Of a stretch of 64,000 bases of DNA, positions 17,026 through 24,669 are shown piece after piece. How positions within the stretch are numbered: position 1 is the first letter of the stretch; each line of letters starts with the position of its first letter. Below the pieces are notes generated by a model, which saw nothing but the letters and a program-made list of their open reading frames with translations, ran no database searches and had not been told where the DNA came from. The translations under genes and the position numbers were made by a program. The DNA comes from JAFEBO01 sp050730655 (GTDB taxonomy: Bacteria; Planctomycetota; Phycisphaerae; Phycisphaerales; UBA1924): contig JBOHNL010000017.1 of assembly GCA_050730655.1 (NCBI GenBank), forward strand, positions 1 to 64,000. Reading direction: 5' to 3'.

Positions 17026-17544
17026 ATGTCGAAAACGAAACCACATTCAGAAGCACGGGGTTCCCTCTGGAAGCACAGTTTCCGGGCAGTATTTATCTCG
17101 CCGGAATTCGTCTTTCTATTAGCATGTGCCGTGGCGTTTTTCTTCTTTCCCTGGATATTCGCGATCTTGGGCGACGCAATATTCACCGCTGACTGGAAGT
17201 GGTTTGCCCTGTTTTCACCCTTCGCCTTCGTGTTTCGACTCTGGTGGCGCATGGCCAACCCAAAGGATGGTCGTCAATTCAAGATTCTCGTCAAATGGCC
17301 GGAGTACAGCTTGTTGCGACTTCGGCTATGCGTTGCCTTTGGATGGGGCGCATTCGCTCTGGTATTAATTGCCTGCGCCGTCGTGTTGAGAGATCAGCTA
17401 GCTCGATCCTGGACCGGCGCTCTGGGACTTGCGGGTGCGGGCATACTTGTTGTCGACTCGCTTTCAATAATTCTCGCCGCATGGACGATGCCGCAAATTC
17501 TGGCCGAAGCCGGATTGGTGGAAGCGTCACCGACAAAGGAGTAA
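17026..17544 (+). CDS. four-helix membrane protein, second gene of the accessory module
   Basis: The 172-residue protein has four hydrophobic segments: about 25-50 (SPEFVFLLACAVAFFFFPWIFAILG), 58-75 (WFALFSPFAFVFRLWW), 100-122 (LRLCVAFGWGAFALVLIACAVVL) and 130-155 (TGALGLAGAGILVVDSLSIILAAW). No pore or enzymatic motif was recognised. The start ATG is ten bases behind the upstream stop, with GGTAGAG as a possible ribosome-binding site. A cytosolic sensor-like protein with a small membrane protein is an arrangement used by abortive-infection systems such as Kiwa, but no homology to Kiwa was seen. Confidence 0.7.
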   Translation: MSKTKPHSEARGSLWKHSFRAVFISPEFVFLLACAVAFFFFPWIFAILGDAIFTADWKWFALFSPFAFVFRLWWRMANPKDGRQFKILVKWPEYSLLRLRLCVAFGWGAFALVLIACAVVLRDQLARSWTGALGLAGAGILVVDSLSIILAAWTMPQILAEAGLVEASPTKE

Positions 17545-17663
17545 GCCGTAGCATCAAAGCACGAGTCAAACGACTAGCGAACATCTTCGGCTGTGACAAC
17601 ATGCCCGGGCCAAAACCGTCGCCGGCGGCTTCTGGAAAAAAAAGACAACGACCTTCCTCGCGA

Positions 17664-18344
17664 TCAGGCGGCAGCCTCAAGGCGCGAAAGCCATCGGTTA
17701 AGCCACGGACACCCCTCTCGCAATGCGGGAACTTCGACGTCGGCGGCGGCGGTAACTCCCCACGCGACTTTGTCGTATCCCGGAATCAGCTTCAGAAGTC
17801 GCTTTGAAGGCGCGTTCTCAGGGGAATCGTTTATGCCCTCCACCAATCCACCACAGCGACTCTTGATGCGGGATAGGTTTGATGCAAGGACGTCGTAGCT
17901 CATCGACCCGCCGCCTATCGCAAGGCTTAGTGCGGATAGCTCGGGATCTACGAACAACAAACTTTCATATTCATGAAGTTGAACACACGGGTGAAACCTA
18001 GTGCCAATCTCTAGCTCAAGATCCTTCCACAAGGCATCTTCGACCAACGCTCCTCTATTCTCTGGTCGCTGTGATGTGGCACCGGCGCGTCCCGGCCAAG
18101 TTGACGGAAGCCCGTAGTAGTCGACCAGTACCGCAACGTGTCTTGCTGCGTGCTCGCTCGCTAGCCGGAGAATCTCGTTTCGATAACTTGGCCAGCTTCG
18201 AACGCCGCCCCTTTTTCGCTGCGGAGTTCCTTGGAGTGTTCCGCTTAACAAGATTCCCTTGGCCGAGAGATACGGACCGATCACGCTCCGACAAAACTCG
18301 CGCTCTGTCACACCCTCGCAAAGCACGAGAACTTCACGCATCAT
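17664..18344 (-). CDS. DUF4276-family (TOPRIM-like) protein
   Basis: The 226-residue protein begins MMREVLVLCEGVTEREFCRSVIGPYL, the E-G-x-T-E motif of DUF4276, with a following hydrophobic helix. HVAVLVDYYGLP provides the D-x-Y/D strand, and QLHEYESLLFVD is the conserved C-terminal block. DUF4276 is regarded as a TOPRIM-like fold, the nuclease part of OLD-type systems. Its start overlaps the end of the ATPase gene by 11 bases, so the two are translationally coupled. Known relatives pair with AAA ATPases in defence islands; here it probably is the effector and the ATPase the sensor, by analogy with PARIS and OLD systems. Confidence 0.8.
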   Translation of the reverse strand: MMREVLVLCEGVTEREFCRSVIGPYLSAKGILLSGTLQGTPQRKRGGVRSWPSYRNEILRLASEHAARHVAVLVDYYGLPSTWPGRAGATSQRPENRGALVEDALWKDLELEIGTRFHPCVQLHEYESLLFVDPELSALSLAIGGGSMSYDVLASNLSRIKSRCGGLVEGINDSPENAPSKRLLKLIPGYDKVAWGVTAAADVEVPALREGCPWLNRWLSRLEAAA

Positions 18345-19440
18345 TCACCCCGCCTCGAATGTTCCCCTTTTGCCAAAGGTCTCCGACAGTAAAGTCGGTC
18401 AGCCATCTCTCGAGATCAGAAGAATCTAGTCGCTGGAAACGAGACGCACCGTCAATTTGATCAACGGTGATAACTTGATCTGCTTCAAACTCGTTCAATA
18501 ATATTGGAGACTGTGTTGCGATGATGATTTGCATTCTCGAAGAAGCAGATCGCATGAGGCCGCCAAGTACGGCAATCGCTTCTGGGTGTAATCCGAGCTC
18601 TGGTTCGTCAAGAACGACAGTGGCCGGAGGCTTGGACTGCGTCAGAACGGTTGCAAGACATATAAAACGAATCGTTCCATCTGATAGATGGCCCGGCGAA
18701 AAGACATAGTCCGAGTCCTTTCTTTTCCATCGAAGCCGTACTTGGTCTTCCCTTTTCCCGGTTGCGGGTGTCAAAAGAAAATCGTTAAAAAATGGCGCGA
18801 TCCGGCGAATCGTTTTAATTAGCACGGCGTATCGGTCTTCTTCTTCGTCACGCAGTTTCATCAAAAACGCGGCCAAGTTAGAAGCATCGGAGGCGAGCGT
18901 TTCCGACTGATCTATGCCCACGTATCGGCGCATGCCAGCGCTTGTACTCGTGTCGTGAAAGTGATAAACCTGCCAGCTTGATACCGCACTCCACACCCAC
19001 CAATTCGGGCCGTGTGCAGATCGCAGCCCGGGATCATTTTTGTGGGCCACCAGGCCCGACTCTTGGCTTGCTCGTGCAATAGTATTTGTATAAGCACTCC
19101 CGAGATATTGCGTTTCTTCGTGCGCAACAAACAGCGATCCGTCCGCGGTTGGCTCTAGTTTAAACGCATATCGATTCTGACCAAAAAACATCTCTGACTC
19201 AATATGCGTCGTTTCTTTGATTCCATTATAGAAGAAACCGTCTGCCGGAGCATTTTTTCGAACGTGTTCTTGTAGCCGTAGTTCCACCATGGCCCGCAAG
19301 AGTCTGAAAAATTCGACAAAATTGCTTTTGCCCGCGCCGTTTGCGCCGATAAGCACGTTTATTTTTCCGAGCTTGAAGGCTTCAAGGCGCTCAATTGATT
19401 TGAATCCTTTAATTGTCAATTTGTCGAGCATCGCGCTCAT
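18334..19440 (-). CDS. AAA (OLD/RecF-like) ATPase of a split OLD/PARIS-like pair
   Basis: The 368-residue ATPase starts MSAMLDKLTIKGFKSIERLE, a RecF/OLD-type N-terminus, followed by the Walker A motif IGANGAGKSNF (about 31-41). Later motifs are the ABC signature-like SDGTIRFICLATV, Walker B ATVVLDEPELGLHPEAI and the switch IIIATQSPIL. This is the AAA_15/AAA_21 class used in OLD, Gabija, PARIS and related defence ATPases. The ATG at 19440 is preceded by GGAGA at 7 bases, so the longer frame to 19503 is not used. The downstream DUF4276 gene overlaps it. Codon use is A/T-richer than in flanking housekeeping genes. Confidence 0.85.
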   Translation of the reverse strand: MSAMLDKLTIKGFKSIERLEAFKLGKINVLIGANGAGKSNFVEFFRLLRAMVELRLQEHVRKNAPADGFFYNGIKETTHIESEMFFGQNRYAFKLEPTADGSLFVAHEETQYLGSAYTNTIARASQESGLVAHKNDPGLRSAHGPNWWVWSAVSSWQVYHFHDTSTSAGMRRYVGIDQSETLASDASNLAAFLMKLRDEEEDRYAVLIKTIRRIAPFFNDFLLTPATGKREDQVRLRWKRKDSDYVFSPGHLSDGTIRFICLATVLTQSKPPATVVLDEPELGLHPEAIAVLGGLMRSASSRMQIIIATQSPILLNEFEADQVITVDQIDGASRFQRLDSSDLERWLTDFTVGDLWQKGNIRGGVNDA

Positions 19441-19909
19441 GTGAAAGTCTCCAGCAATCGGTCTGCGGCCCTTGGTCGCGCGCGACTCGCGTTTATGTCC
19501 CATGCTCCGGAATGTTTATCGTAGAATCGTCAAGAGCCACCCATCGTAGTTCTCGAAACACCTTTCGCTTTTTCAAGCGCGTGCTGTCTACATCCCGACG
19601 CTTCGGCCGGGCGCAAACAGTTCCGTAATTCTTTTTGATCCCCAGAGTGCCTCTCCCGCCTCAGCGCCACCGACGCTGTTTTGAGGACGGGTCGCGCGTG
19701 CGATCGGCTACTGCATTTCAGTCTGCAAAGCAGACACGAGCGTTAAGTCCGAAATCAAAGATCTTGGCGTTCCGCTCCAAAAACAAAATCGGGCCCCCCA
19801 CTCCCAGTTGCAATCGAGATCGCGACTCACGCGAGCGGCTGGAAAACTATCCAAGCAACACGTCGATCCGGAACTTCAACCGTTGGCGCTTTGAAAGTTC
19901 AGCCCCTTA
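19441..19909. other. intergenic region at the right edge of the accessory patch
   Basis: This stretch contains a degenerate R3 unit (GTCTGCAAAGCAGAC at 19721-19735) and otherwise no repeat or gene that I could recognise. The promoter for the minus-strand ATPase operon should lie in its left part. Confidence 0.45.
19721..19735. repeat. R3 hairpin, degenerate copy
   Basis: GTCTGC-AAA-GCAGAC, with the CTTCCTGAATCCC flank of other R3 copies replaced by CATTTCA. Confidence 0.5.
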
Positions 19910-21475
19910 CTACTTCCCCCTCTCCAACCTCTCCAATCTCTCCAACCTCTCCCTCAACTCCCCAATCTCCCGATCCTTCTCCACGCGCAACTTTTCAATC
20001 TCTTTGCCCTGCTCCACCTTCAACTGCTTAATCGCCTCCACCGCCACCGCCGTCACCCGCGAGTAATCCATCCCGATCACATTCCCATCCGCATCCTTCA
20101 GCACGATCTCCGGAAACACCTTCTCTACATCCTCCGCCACAAACCCAATATCACTCACAAACCCGCGCTCCTTCGCATACTCCGGCTTCCAGTCAAACCG
20201 CACACCCTCGAGCTTCATCAGGCTTTCGAGCGCATCCTTCAGCGGCACGACATGATCCTTGAACCGGATGCTCGACGGTACCCCGATGTTGTTCGCCAGC
20301 ACGTTCCCGTTCACCGTCAGCCGCTGCGCCGGCGTCGATGTCCCGATGCCGACGTTGCCATTGCTCTGAATCGTCATGACCGTCCCGCTCGTCGTCGCCG
20401 AGCCGCTCGCACCGATCAGCAGCTTGCCGGCTCCTTCTCCATTCCCCGAACCCGACGAGATCAGATGCCAGTACGTTCCCCCCGTGCTCGTGTTGTTCAG
20501 GTTGAGCCACGTGCCCGCCGCGTGAGAGCTGTCGAGCTGCGCCACCGTATAGACACTCGTTGTCGCAACATGCAGCGGAAATAAAGGCGTCGTACCCACC
20601 CCCACTTCTCCGGCTGAATACACAATGTCATTTCCCGATTTCACCCACGGAGAGAACGCGCCGCTCACCGACGCAGGAACGCCCGAAATTCCACTCCACG
20701 GTACATGCAGCGCTTGCGACGCCTGCACCGCAAGAGGCGAACTCGTCAACGGCTGCCGCGTCAGCGCAACCCCGTTCACCGTCGGCTCGAGAAACAGCGT
20801 CGTAGCGAGCCCCGTTGGCGCATCGAACTCGAGAATTACCGAGAACACGCCGTTGACCACCGGCACCGCTCCGCGAATCTGCGTCGCGCCGATCTGCGTC
20901 CCGGCAGTGCCCGCGTCGAAGTGCTTGAACGACATGTCCGCCGTACCGGTGAACGCTGCTCCCCCGCTCGCGAGATATCCCTGATACGTGTAGCTCGTCG
21001 GGCCGACAATTGGCCCCGATACCTGAAGCTGTCCGCTTCCACCCCCGTTGCTAAAGCCGCCGACATTGATCAGGTACGTCGCGCCCGCCGCCGCCTCAAA
21101 CTGCACATACGACTGATTGGCCCCCGCACATGTTCCGAACGGCCGCTGATCGTTGCAGGCGATGCGGTTCGAAGTCGTCTCACCGAGATAGATTGCAACC
21201 GCGGTATCAAACGATGAGCCGCATGTCGAGACCGTCACGGTGCCGGCGCCGATCGTTCGGACCTTGTACCAGATATCTTTTCCCAGCGAGACTCCACCAC
21301 TCTCGCAGATGTAGTTCGGACCATCCAGCGTCGCCTCCAACGTCGTGAATTGGTACGTCCCTTCGCCGACAAGCGTCGCGTTCGCCATGTTGTCGTTCAC
21401 GGGCGGCGCGGCAACCGCAACCGCCGCAACAAATCCCAACGCTCCAGCCGCGGCAACCAGGCACATCGTTTTCAT
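19910..21475 (-). CDS. secreted protein with peptidase S74 (tail-fibre chaperone) domain
   Basis: The 521-residue protein has a signal peptide (MKTMCLVAAAGALGFVAAVAVAA). Residues of about 25-150 (NDNMANATLVGEG...IWYKV...GTVTVSTCGSSFDTAVAIY) resemble bacterial pre-peptidase/PPC-type beta domains. The middle contains repeated GNVGIGTSTPAQRLTVNGN-type segments found in fibre proteins. The C-terminus (about 405-490) is an S74 intramolecular chaperone: SSIRFKDHVVPL (Ser and Lys region), LEGVRFDWKPE, DIGFVAEDVEKVFPE and YSRVTAVAVEAIKQLK. In phage fibres this domain trimerises and cuts itself off. The last 35 residues are a coiled coil ending in a LERLERLERG repeat. Confidence 0.85.
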   Translation of the reverse strand: MKTMCLVAAAGALGFVAAVAVAAPPVNDNMANATLVGEGTYQFTTLEATLDGPNYICESGGVSLGKDIWYKVRTIGAGTVTVSTCGSSFDTAVAIYLGETTSNRIACNDQRPFGTCAGANQSYVQFEAAAGATYLINVGGFSNGGGSGQLQVSGPIVGPTSYTYQGYLASGGAAFTGTADMSFKHFDAGTAGTQIGATQIRGAVPVVNGVFSVILEFDAPTGLATTLFLEPTVNGVALTRQPLTSSPLAVQASQALHVPWSGISGVPASVSGAFSPWVKSGNDIVYSAGEVGVGTTPLFPLHVATTSVYTVAQLDSSHAAGTWLNLNNTSTGGTYWHLISSGSGNGEGAGKLLIGASGSATTSGTVMTIQSNGNVGIGTSTPAQRLTVNGNVLANNIGVPSSIRFKDHVVPLKDALESLMKLEGVRFDWKPEYAKERGFVSDIGFVAEDVEKVFPEIVLKDADGNVIGMDYSRVTAVAVEAIKQLKVEQGKEIEKLRVEKDREIGELRERLERLERLERGK

Positions 21476-21629
21476 AACGTCCCTCTCTCTAAGAAAGAAT
21501 CACTGGTGTCTGCGCTGAGTTTACCAGTGCGCTCCAGAATGCCAAGGCCATCCACGCACCGCGCGCGAGCCCCGGAGCGCCCGGCTTATTTGAGCCTCTC
21601 GCTTGATCGCTTTGCGTTCTTTCTCACCC

Positions 21630-21666
21630 CAAAAACAAAAGAGGGCACTCTCCTCGAATGCCCTCC
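21630..21666 (-). terminator. Rho-independent terminator
   Basis: On the minus strand: GAGGGCA, an 11-base loop, TGCCCTC, then TTTTGTTTTTGG. It is 177 bases downstream of the stop of the gene at 21843-22235. Confidence 0.65.
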
Positions 21667-21800
21667 TTCACCCTTTGATTCGTCCCGTTCCCCCCACCTC
21701 ATCCCCTCACCACTTCGCGCCAACAGCTTTCGCTGTTCTTCCCGTATCTTCTCCGCGAAGCGTGGCGCAGCCATGCAAACAGATCTGCATTCTGCCGCCT

Positions 21801-21840
21801 TTATTTGACCCTTTGCCTATTTGGCCCTTTGGCCATTTGT
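21801..21840. repeat. R7 repeat
   Basis: TTTATTTGACCCTTTGCC and ATTTGGCCCTTTGGCCATTTG, adjacent to the stop codon of the following minus-strand gene. Confidence 0.7.
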
Positions 21841-21842
21841 TC

Positions 21843-22235
21843 TCATCCCACCGCCGTGTACCGGCCGCGGCTCACCTTCTTGAACTTGTTGCGATGCTTG
21901 ATGAACGTCTGGTTCACAATCGTCCGGAAGTTCGGACTCGTCGTCATGTAACCTGTTGCGAGCACGGCGTCAGCCGCCTGGCTCACTCCAAGAGTCTTGC
22001 CGCTAAGAACCTTCTTGAGCGAATCAACCAAGCTCAGTTCATTGGTTGCGCGACCGCCGCCGCCGACAACCGCACCGCCCGAGGCCGCTATTTCCTTACG
22101 GAGCGACTCAAGCTTCGCCGTTAACTTTTCATACCGACGCTGGAGCGACTTGTTCTTGCCCGAGCGCCGGCGGATCTCAGCTTGCAGCTCCGAAGTCGAC
22201 ATCCCAGACAAACCACCACTTGCTTTCCTTGCCAT
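21843..22235 (-). CDS. small basic, probably DNA-binding protein
   Basis: The 130-residue protein begins MARKASGGLSGMSTSELQAEI and has a basic helical first half (IRRRSGKNKSLQRRYEKLTAKLESLRKEI) and a C-terminal globular part, LVDSLKKVLSGKTLGVSQAADAVLATGYMTTSPNFRTIVNQTF...FKKVSRGRYTAV. The latter resembles a winged-helix or histone-like module conserved in planctomycetes, often described as a hypothetical DNA-binding protein. The ATG at 22235 is preferred to the upstream in-frame start because the extra residues are not conserved-looking and GAAAGGG precedes it. A terminator follows. Confidence 0.65.
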   Translation of the reverse strand: MARKASGGLSGMSTSELQAEIRRRSGKNKSLQRRYEKLTAKLESLRKEIAASGGAVVGGGGRATNELSLVDSLKKVLSGKTLGVSQAADAVLATGYMTTSPNFRTIVNQTFIKHRNKFKKVSRGRYTAVG

Positions 22236-22921
22236 CTCAAAAACCCTTTCGCTAGAAAACACGTGAACCGCGGCACCGAACCCACGCTGCCGCGCCCCTC
22301 CCATGTCTTCCCCAACAACCCCTCCTGCTAAACTTTACAGAACATAACTACCTGAAGGACCAAAATCCACAATTTTATGGATTTAGAGCTTGGTGACGCG
22401 CCTCGAATCCACAAGCTTGAGGCAATTCCAGCGCGGAAACCAGTAGACCAAGTTCCAAAAAACATGATCGGCTTTCTCCACTTCTTCGTGGGAGGAGCAC
22501 CGGTCGATGTTGCGAATGCAAATCTCCCGCGGCAAGCGGTGCCGTAAGTTTTTATTTAGCAAAGACTTACGGCAAGCCGATCGCGAGGCTGCTTGCAACC
22601 CTCTGCACTCAAAATCATGGCGACGAAGCGATCGACGTCGCGCAAATCGGCGCGACACTCCACCACTATCGGGCCTCCTGCCGCGAGACTCGCAAGCGGG
22701 GCATTAACCTTGCAATTTATTGTCCGACTTTCGGCAAACGCAGATCACGCCTCGGTTCTCATGGAGATCTGCGCGGCGTCGGCGGCAGATTCTTCTGCTC
22801 ACGACGTGCTTCACCAATGCGACTCCTCGCGCAACTTCGCGTCGGAACAGTAACCTCGGATTCACGGATCGGCGGAAGCGCCGGCCCACAACACTCATGC
22901 GGTGCGCCGTGAACGAGTAAT
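22236..22921. other. intergenic region without recognised gene
   Basis: The spacer starts AT-rich (about 22325-22390), which fits a promoter for the small basic protein. It contains an inverted repeat TGCCGTAAGT/ACTTACGGCA at 22540-22549 and 22565-22574 with a T/A-rich 15-base loop. Short frames in this region lack ribosome-binding sites. Confidence 0.45.
22540..22574. repeat. inverted repeat with AT-rich loop
   Basis: Perfect 10-base arms TGCCGTAAGT and ACTTACGGCA around TTTTATTTAGCAAAG. It is not obviously linked to a gene end. Confidence 0.6.
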
Positions 22922-23935
22922 CTATCGAACTCCCATCTTCGCCATCAATCCATCAAAGTGATCGAGGCCGTAAAACTCGATTGTGATTTTGCCCTTGTCG
23001 CCGCCGCCGGTCTGAATGAATACCTTCGTTCCCAATTGCTGGCCGAGGCGTCGTTCAAGATCAAGCACGACGGCGCGTTTCGCATCGAACGGAACTTCGC
23101 GAGTTGCACTGCTCGCGTCGTTGGTCCCCCCACCATCGATTCCGCCCGCGAGCGAGCGCTTCACTTCCGCTTCGACTTTGCGCACGGGCCATTCGCCCCG
23201 CGCCGCCTCGCGCGCGATGCGCACGCGTTCGGCGCCGGAACCCATGGAAAGCAGGGCTTTTCCGTGTGCCGCCGTGAGTGCGCCCGCGCTGATCAACTCC
23301 GCGACATCCGATTCGAGTTCGGTGAGGCGAACCAGGTTCGCAACCGTCGCGCGCTCGAGGCCGACTTTCTCCGCAACTTTCGCATGCGACAATCCGAATC
23401 GCTCGCTCATCATGCGCAGCGCGTGCGCGCGATCCATCGCGTTCAGATCTTCGCGCTGCACATTCTCGATGAGCCCCCACTCCGCCGCGTCTTCGTCGGC
23501 AAGCTCGCGCACGATCGCCGGCACACGCGCCATCCCCGCCAACTTCGCCGCCCTCCAGCGCCGCTCGCCCGCAACCAGCTCATATGTTCCAACATCGCCC
23601 TTGGCCGCGCGAACAATCACCGGCTGCATAACCCCCGCGCTGCGAATCGAATCCGCCAACCCCTTCAAGGGCGCCTCATCAAACGTCTTCCGCGCCTGGA
23701 ACGGACTCGGCCGAATCGCCTCCACCGAAATGTGCTCAACCCCCCCACCACCCCCACTACTCCCCGCCCCCGAACCACCCATCGCCTCAACCTTCGGCGC
23801 ACTGACAACCGTCCCACCCCCGTGCATTACCGCCACACGAGCTTGCGCAACCTCAATCGCCACAGGCGTTTGCAGCAAAGCAGACAAACCCCTGCCAAGT
23901 TTCCGAACCTTTGAAACGTCCGTGTGATTGCTCAT
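22922..23935 (-). CDS. parB: ParB/Spo0J-family chromosome partitioning protein
   Basis: ParB binds parS sites, uses CTP as a clamp switch and spreads to organise the replication origin. The 337-residue protein has the early motif KVRKLGRGLSALL, then ISVEAIRPSPFQARKTFDE, the GERRWRAAKLAG CTP/arginine patch (about 140) and ENVQREDLNAMDRA, followed by the helix-turn-helix LSHAKVAEKVGLERATVANLVRL. The C-terminus KITIEFYGLDHFDGLMAKMG is a dimerisation-like segment. Of three in-frame ATGs (23947, 23938, 23935), the last has GGAG at six bases. A Gly/Ser-rich linker lies at about 55-70. No parA is next to it, and the plus-strand base skew changes sign about 0.6 kb further on. Confidence 0.92.
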   Translation of the reverse strand: MSNHTDVSKVRKLGRGLSALLQTPVAIEVAQARVAVMHGGGTVVSAPKVEAMGGSGAGSSGGGGGVEHISVEAIRPSPFQARKTFDEAPLKGLADSIRSAGVMQPVIVRAAKGDVGTYELVAGERRWRAAKLAGMARVPAIVRELADEDAAEWGLIENVQREDLNAMDRAHALRMMSERFGLSHAKVAEKVGLERATVANLVRLTELESDVAELISAGALTAAHGKALLSMGSGAERVRIAREAARGEWPVRKVEAEVKRSLAGGIDGGGTNDASSATREVPFDAKRAVVLDLERRLGQQLGTKVFIQTGGGDKGKITIEFYGLDHFDGLMAKMGVR

Positions 23936-24030
23936 CATCGACTCCATTCGAACCGCATTGACTCCCTCAACATCGTATCAACCCACCGCCCCCGGTGAAC
24001 TTCCGCGCCAAACACCCAAGGTGAAATCGA

Positions 24031-24492
24031 ATGCCCAAGTGGAACCGCTCCGCCGCCAAAAAAATCGAACTCCTCGCCCGCGGCATCGCCGTCCGAGACG
24101 GCCACATCCTCCTCTGCAAAAACAAGAAGTCCGACTACTGGTACTTCCCCGGCGGCCACATCGAGCCCGGCGAACCCGCCTCCGAAGCCCTGGAGCGCGA
24201 ATTCCTCGAAGAAACAGGCAAAAAGGTGCGCATCGACCGCCTCCTCTTCGTTCACGAGCACTTCTTCAAGCAAGACGCCAAGCCGCGGCACGAGTACTCC
24301 TTCGTCTTCGAAGTCCACGCGCCCGAGAAAATCAAGGCCAAGGAAAAGCACCTCGAATTCCAGTGGGTGAAGTGGAGCGACGCGCAATCCGCAGACCTGC
24401 GCCCAAAGGCCCTGGCCCAAATGGTCGGGGTGTTCCTCGAGGAACACGCACTCAACCGGGAGATCCGGTTCCGGTCGACGCGGAAATCGTGA
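24031..24492 (+). CDS. Nudix hydrolase
   Basis: The 153-residue protein carries the Nudix box GHIEPGEPASEALEREFLEETG (consensus GX5EX7REUXEEXGU, all key Glu residues present) at about 47-68, preceded by LLCKNKKSDYWYFPGG. It should hydrolyse a nucleoside diphosphate linked to another group; the substrate cannot be told from sequence. AAGGTG precedes the ATG at a good distance. Near its 3' end the codons VFLEEH include the 18-base palindrome described at 24430. Confidence 0.9.
   Translation: MPKWNRSAAKKIELLARGIAVRDGHILLCKNKKSDYWYFPGGHIEPGEPASEALEREFLEETGKKVRIDRLLFVHEHFFKQDAKPRHEYSFVFEVHAPEKIKAKEKHLEFQWVKWSDAQSADLRPKALAQMVGVFLEEHALNREIRFRSTRKS
24430..24447. promoter_or_regulatory. 18-base palindrome, possible parS-like site
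   Basis: GTGTTCCTCGAGGAACAC is a perfect palindrome. Its central 16 bases match the common parS TGTTTCACGTGAAACA at 12 positions. It lies inside the Nudix gene about 0.5 kb from parB; an imperfect second unit (GTTCCTCAAGGAAC) follows at about 24568. It may be coincidental coding sequence. Confidence 0.3.
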
Positions 24493-24593
24493 TCGACGGC
24501 CTAGCCAAGTTGGAATTCTGTGGCGGGACTTCCTGGCAAAGTGCAATAGGCTGGACGGTGCTATGGGTTCCTCAAGGAACACGTCGTGCCGGA

Positions 24594-24609
24594 ACCTGCC
24601 GCGGCAGGT
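24594..24609. repeat. 16-base perfect palindrome in the Nudix-ABC spacer
   Basis: ACCTGCCGCGGCAGGT lies between the convergent Nudix and ABC ATPase genes and could be part of a terminator hairpin, without a T-run. Confidence 0.5.
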
Positions 24610-24669
24610 ACAGTGTCTCAAGGTCAAAGCCAACTCTGGCGATTATCGTCGAGATGCGAGACAGGAAAA

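Noticed and set aside
16113..17544. Kiwa (KwaA/KwaB) defence system
   Set aside because: The membrane-plus-soluble layout is similar, but gene order is reversed and I saw no sequence signature of KwaA or KwaB.
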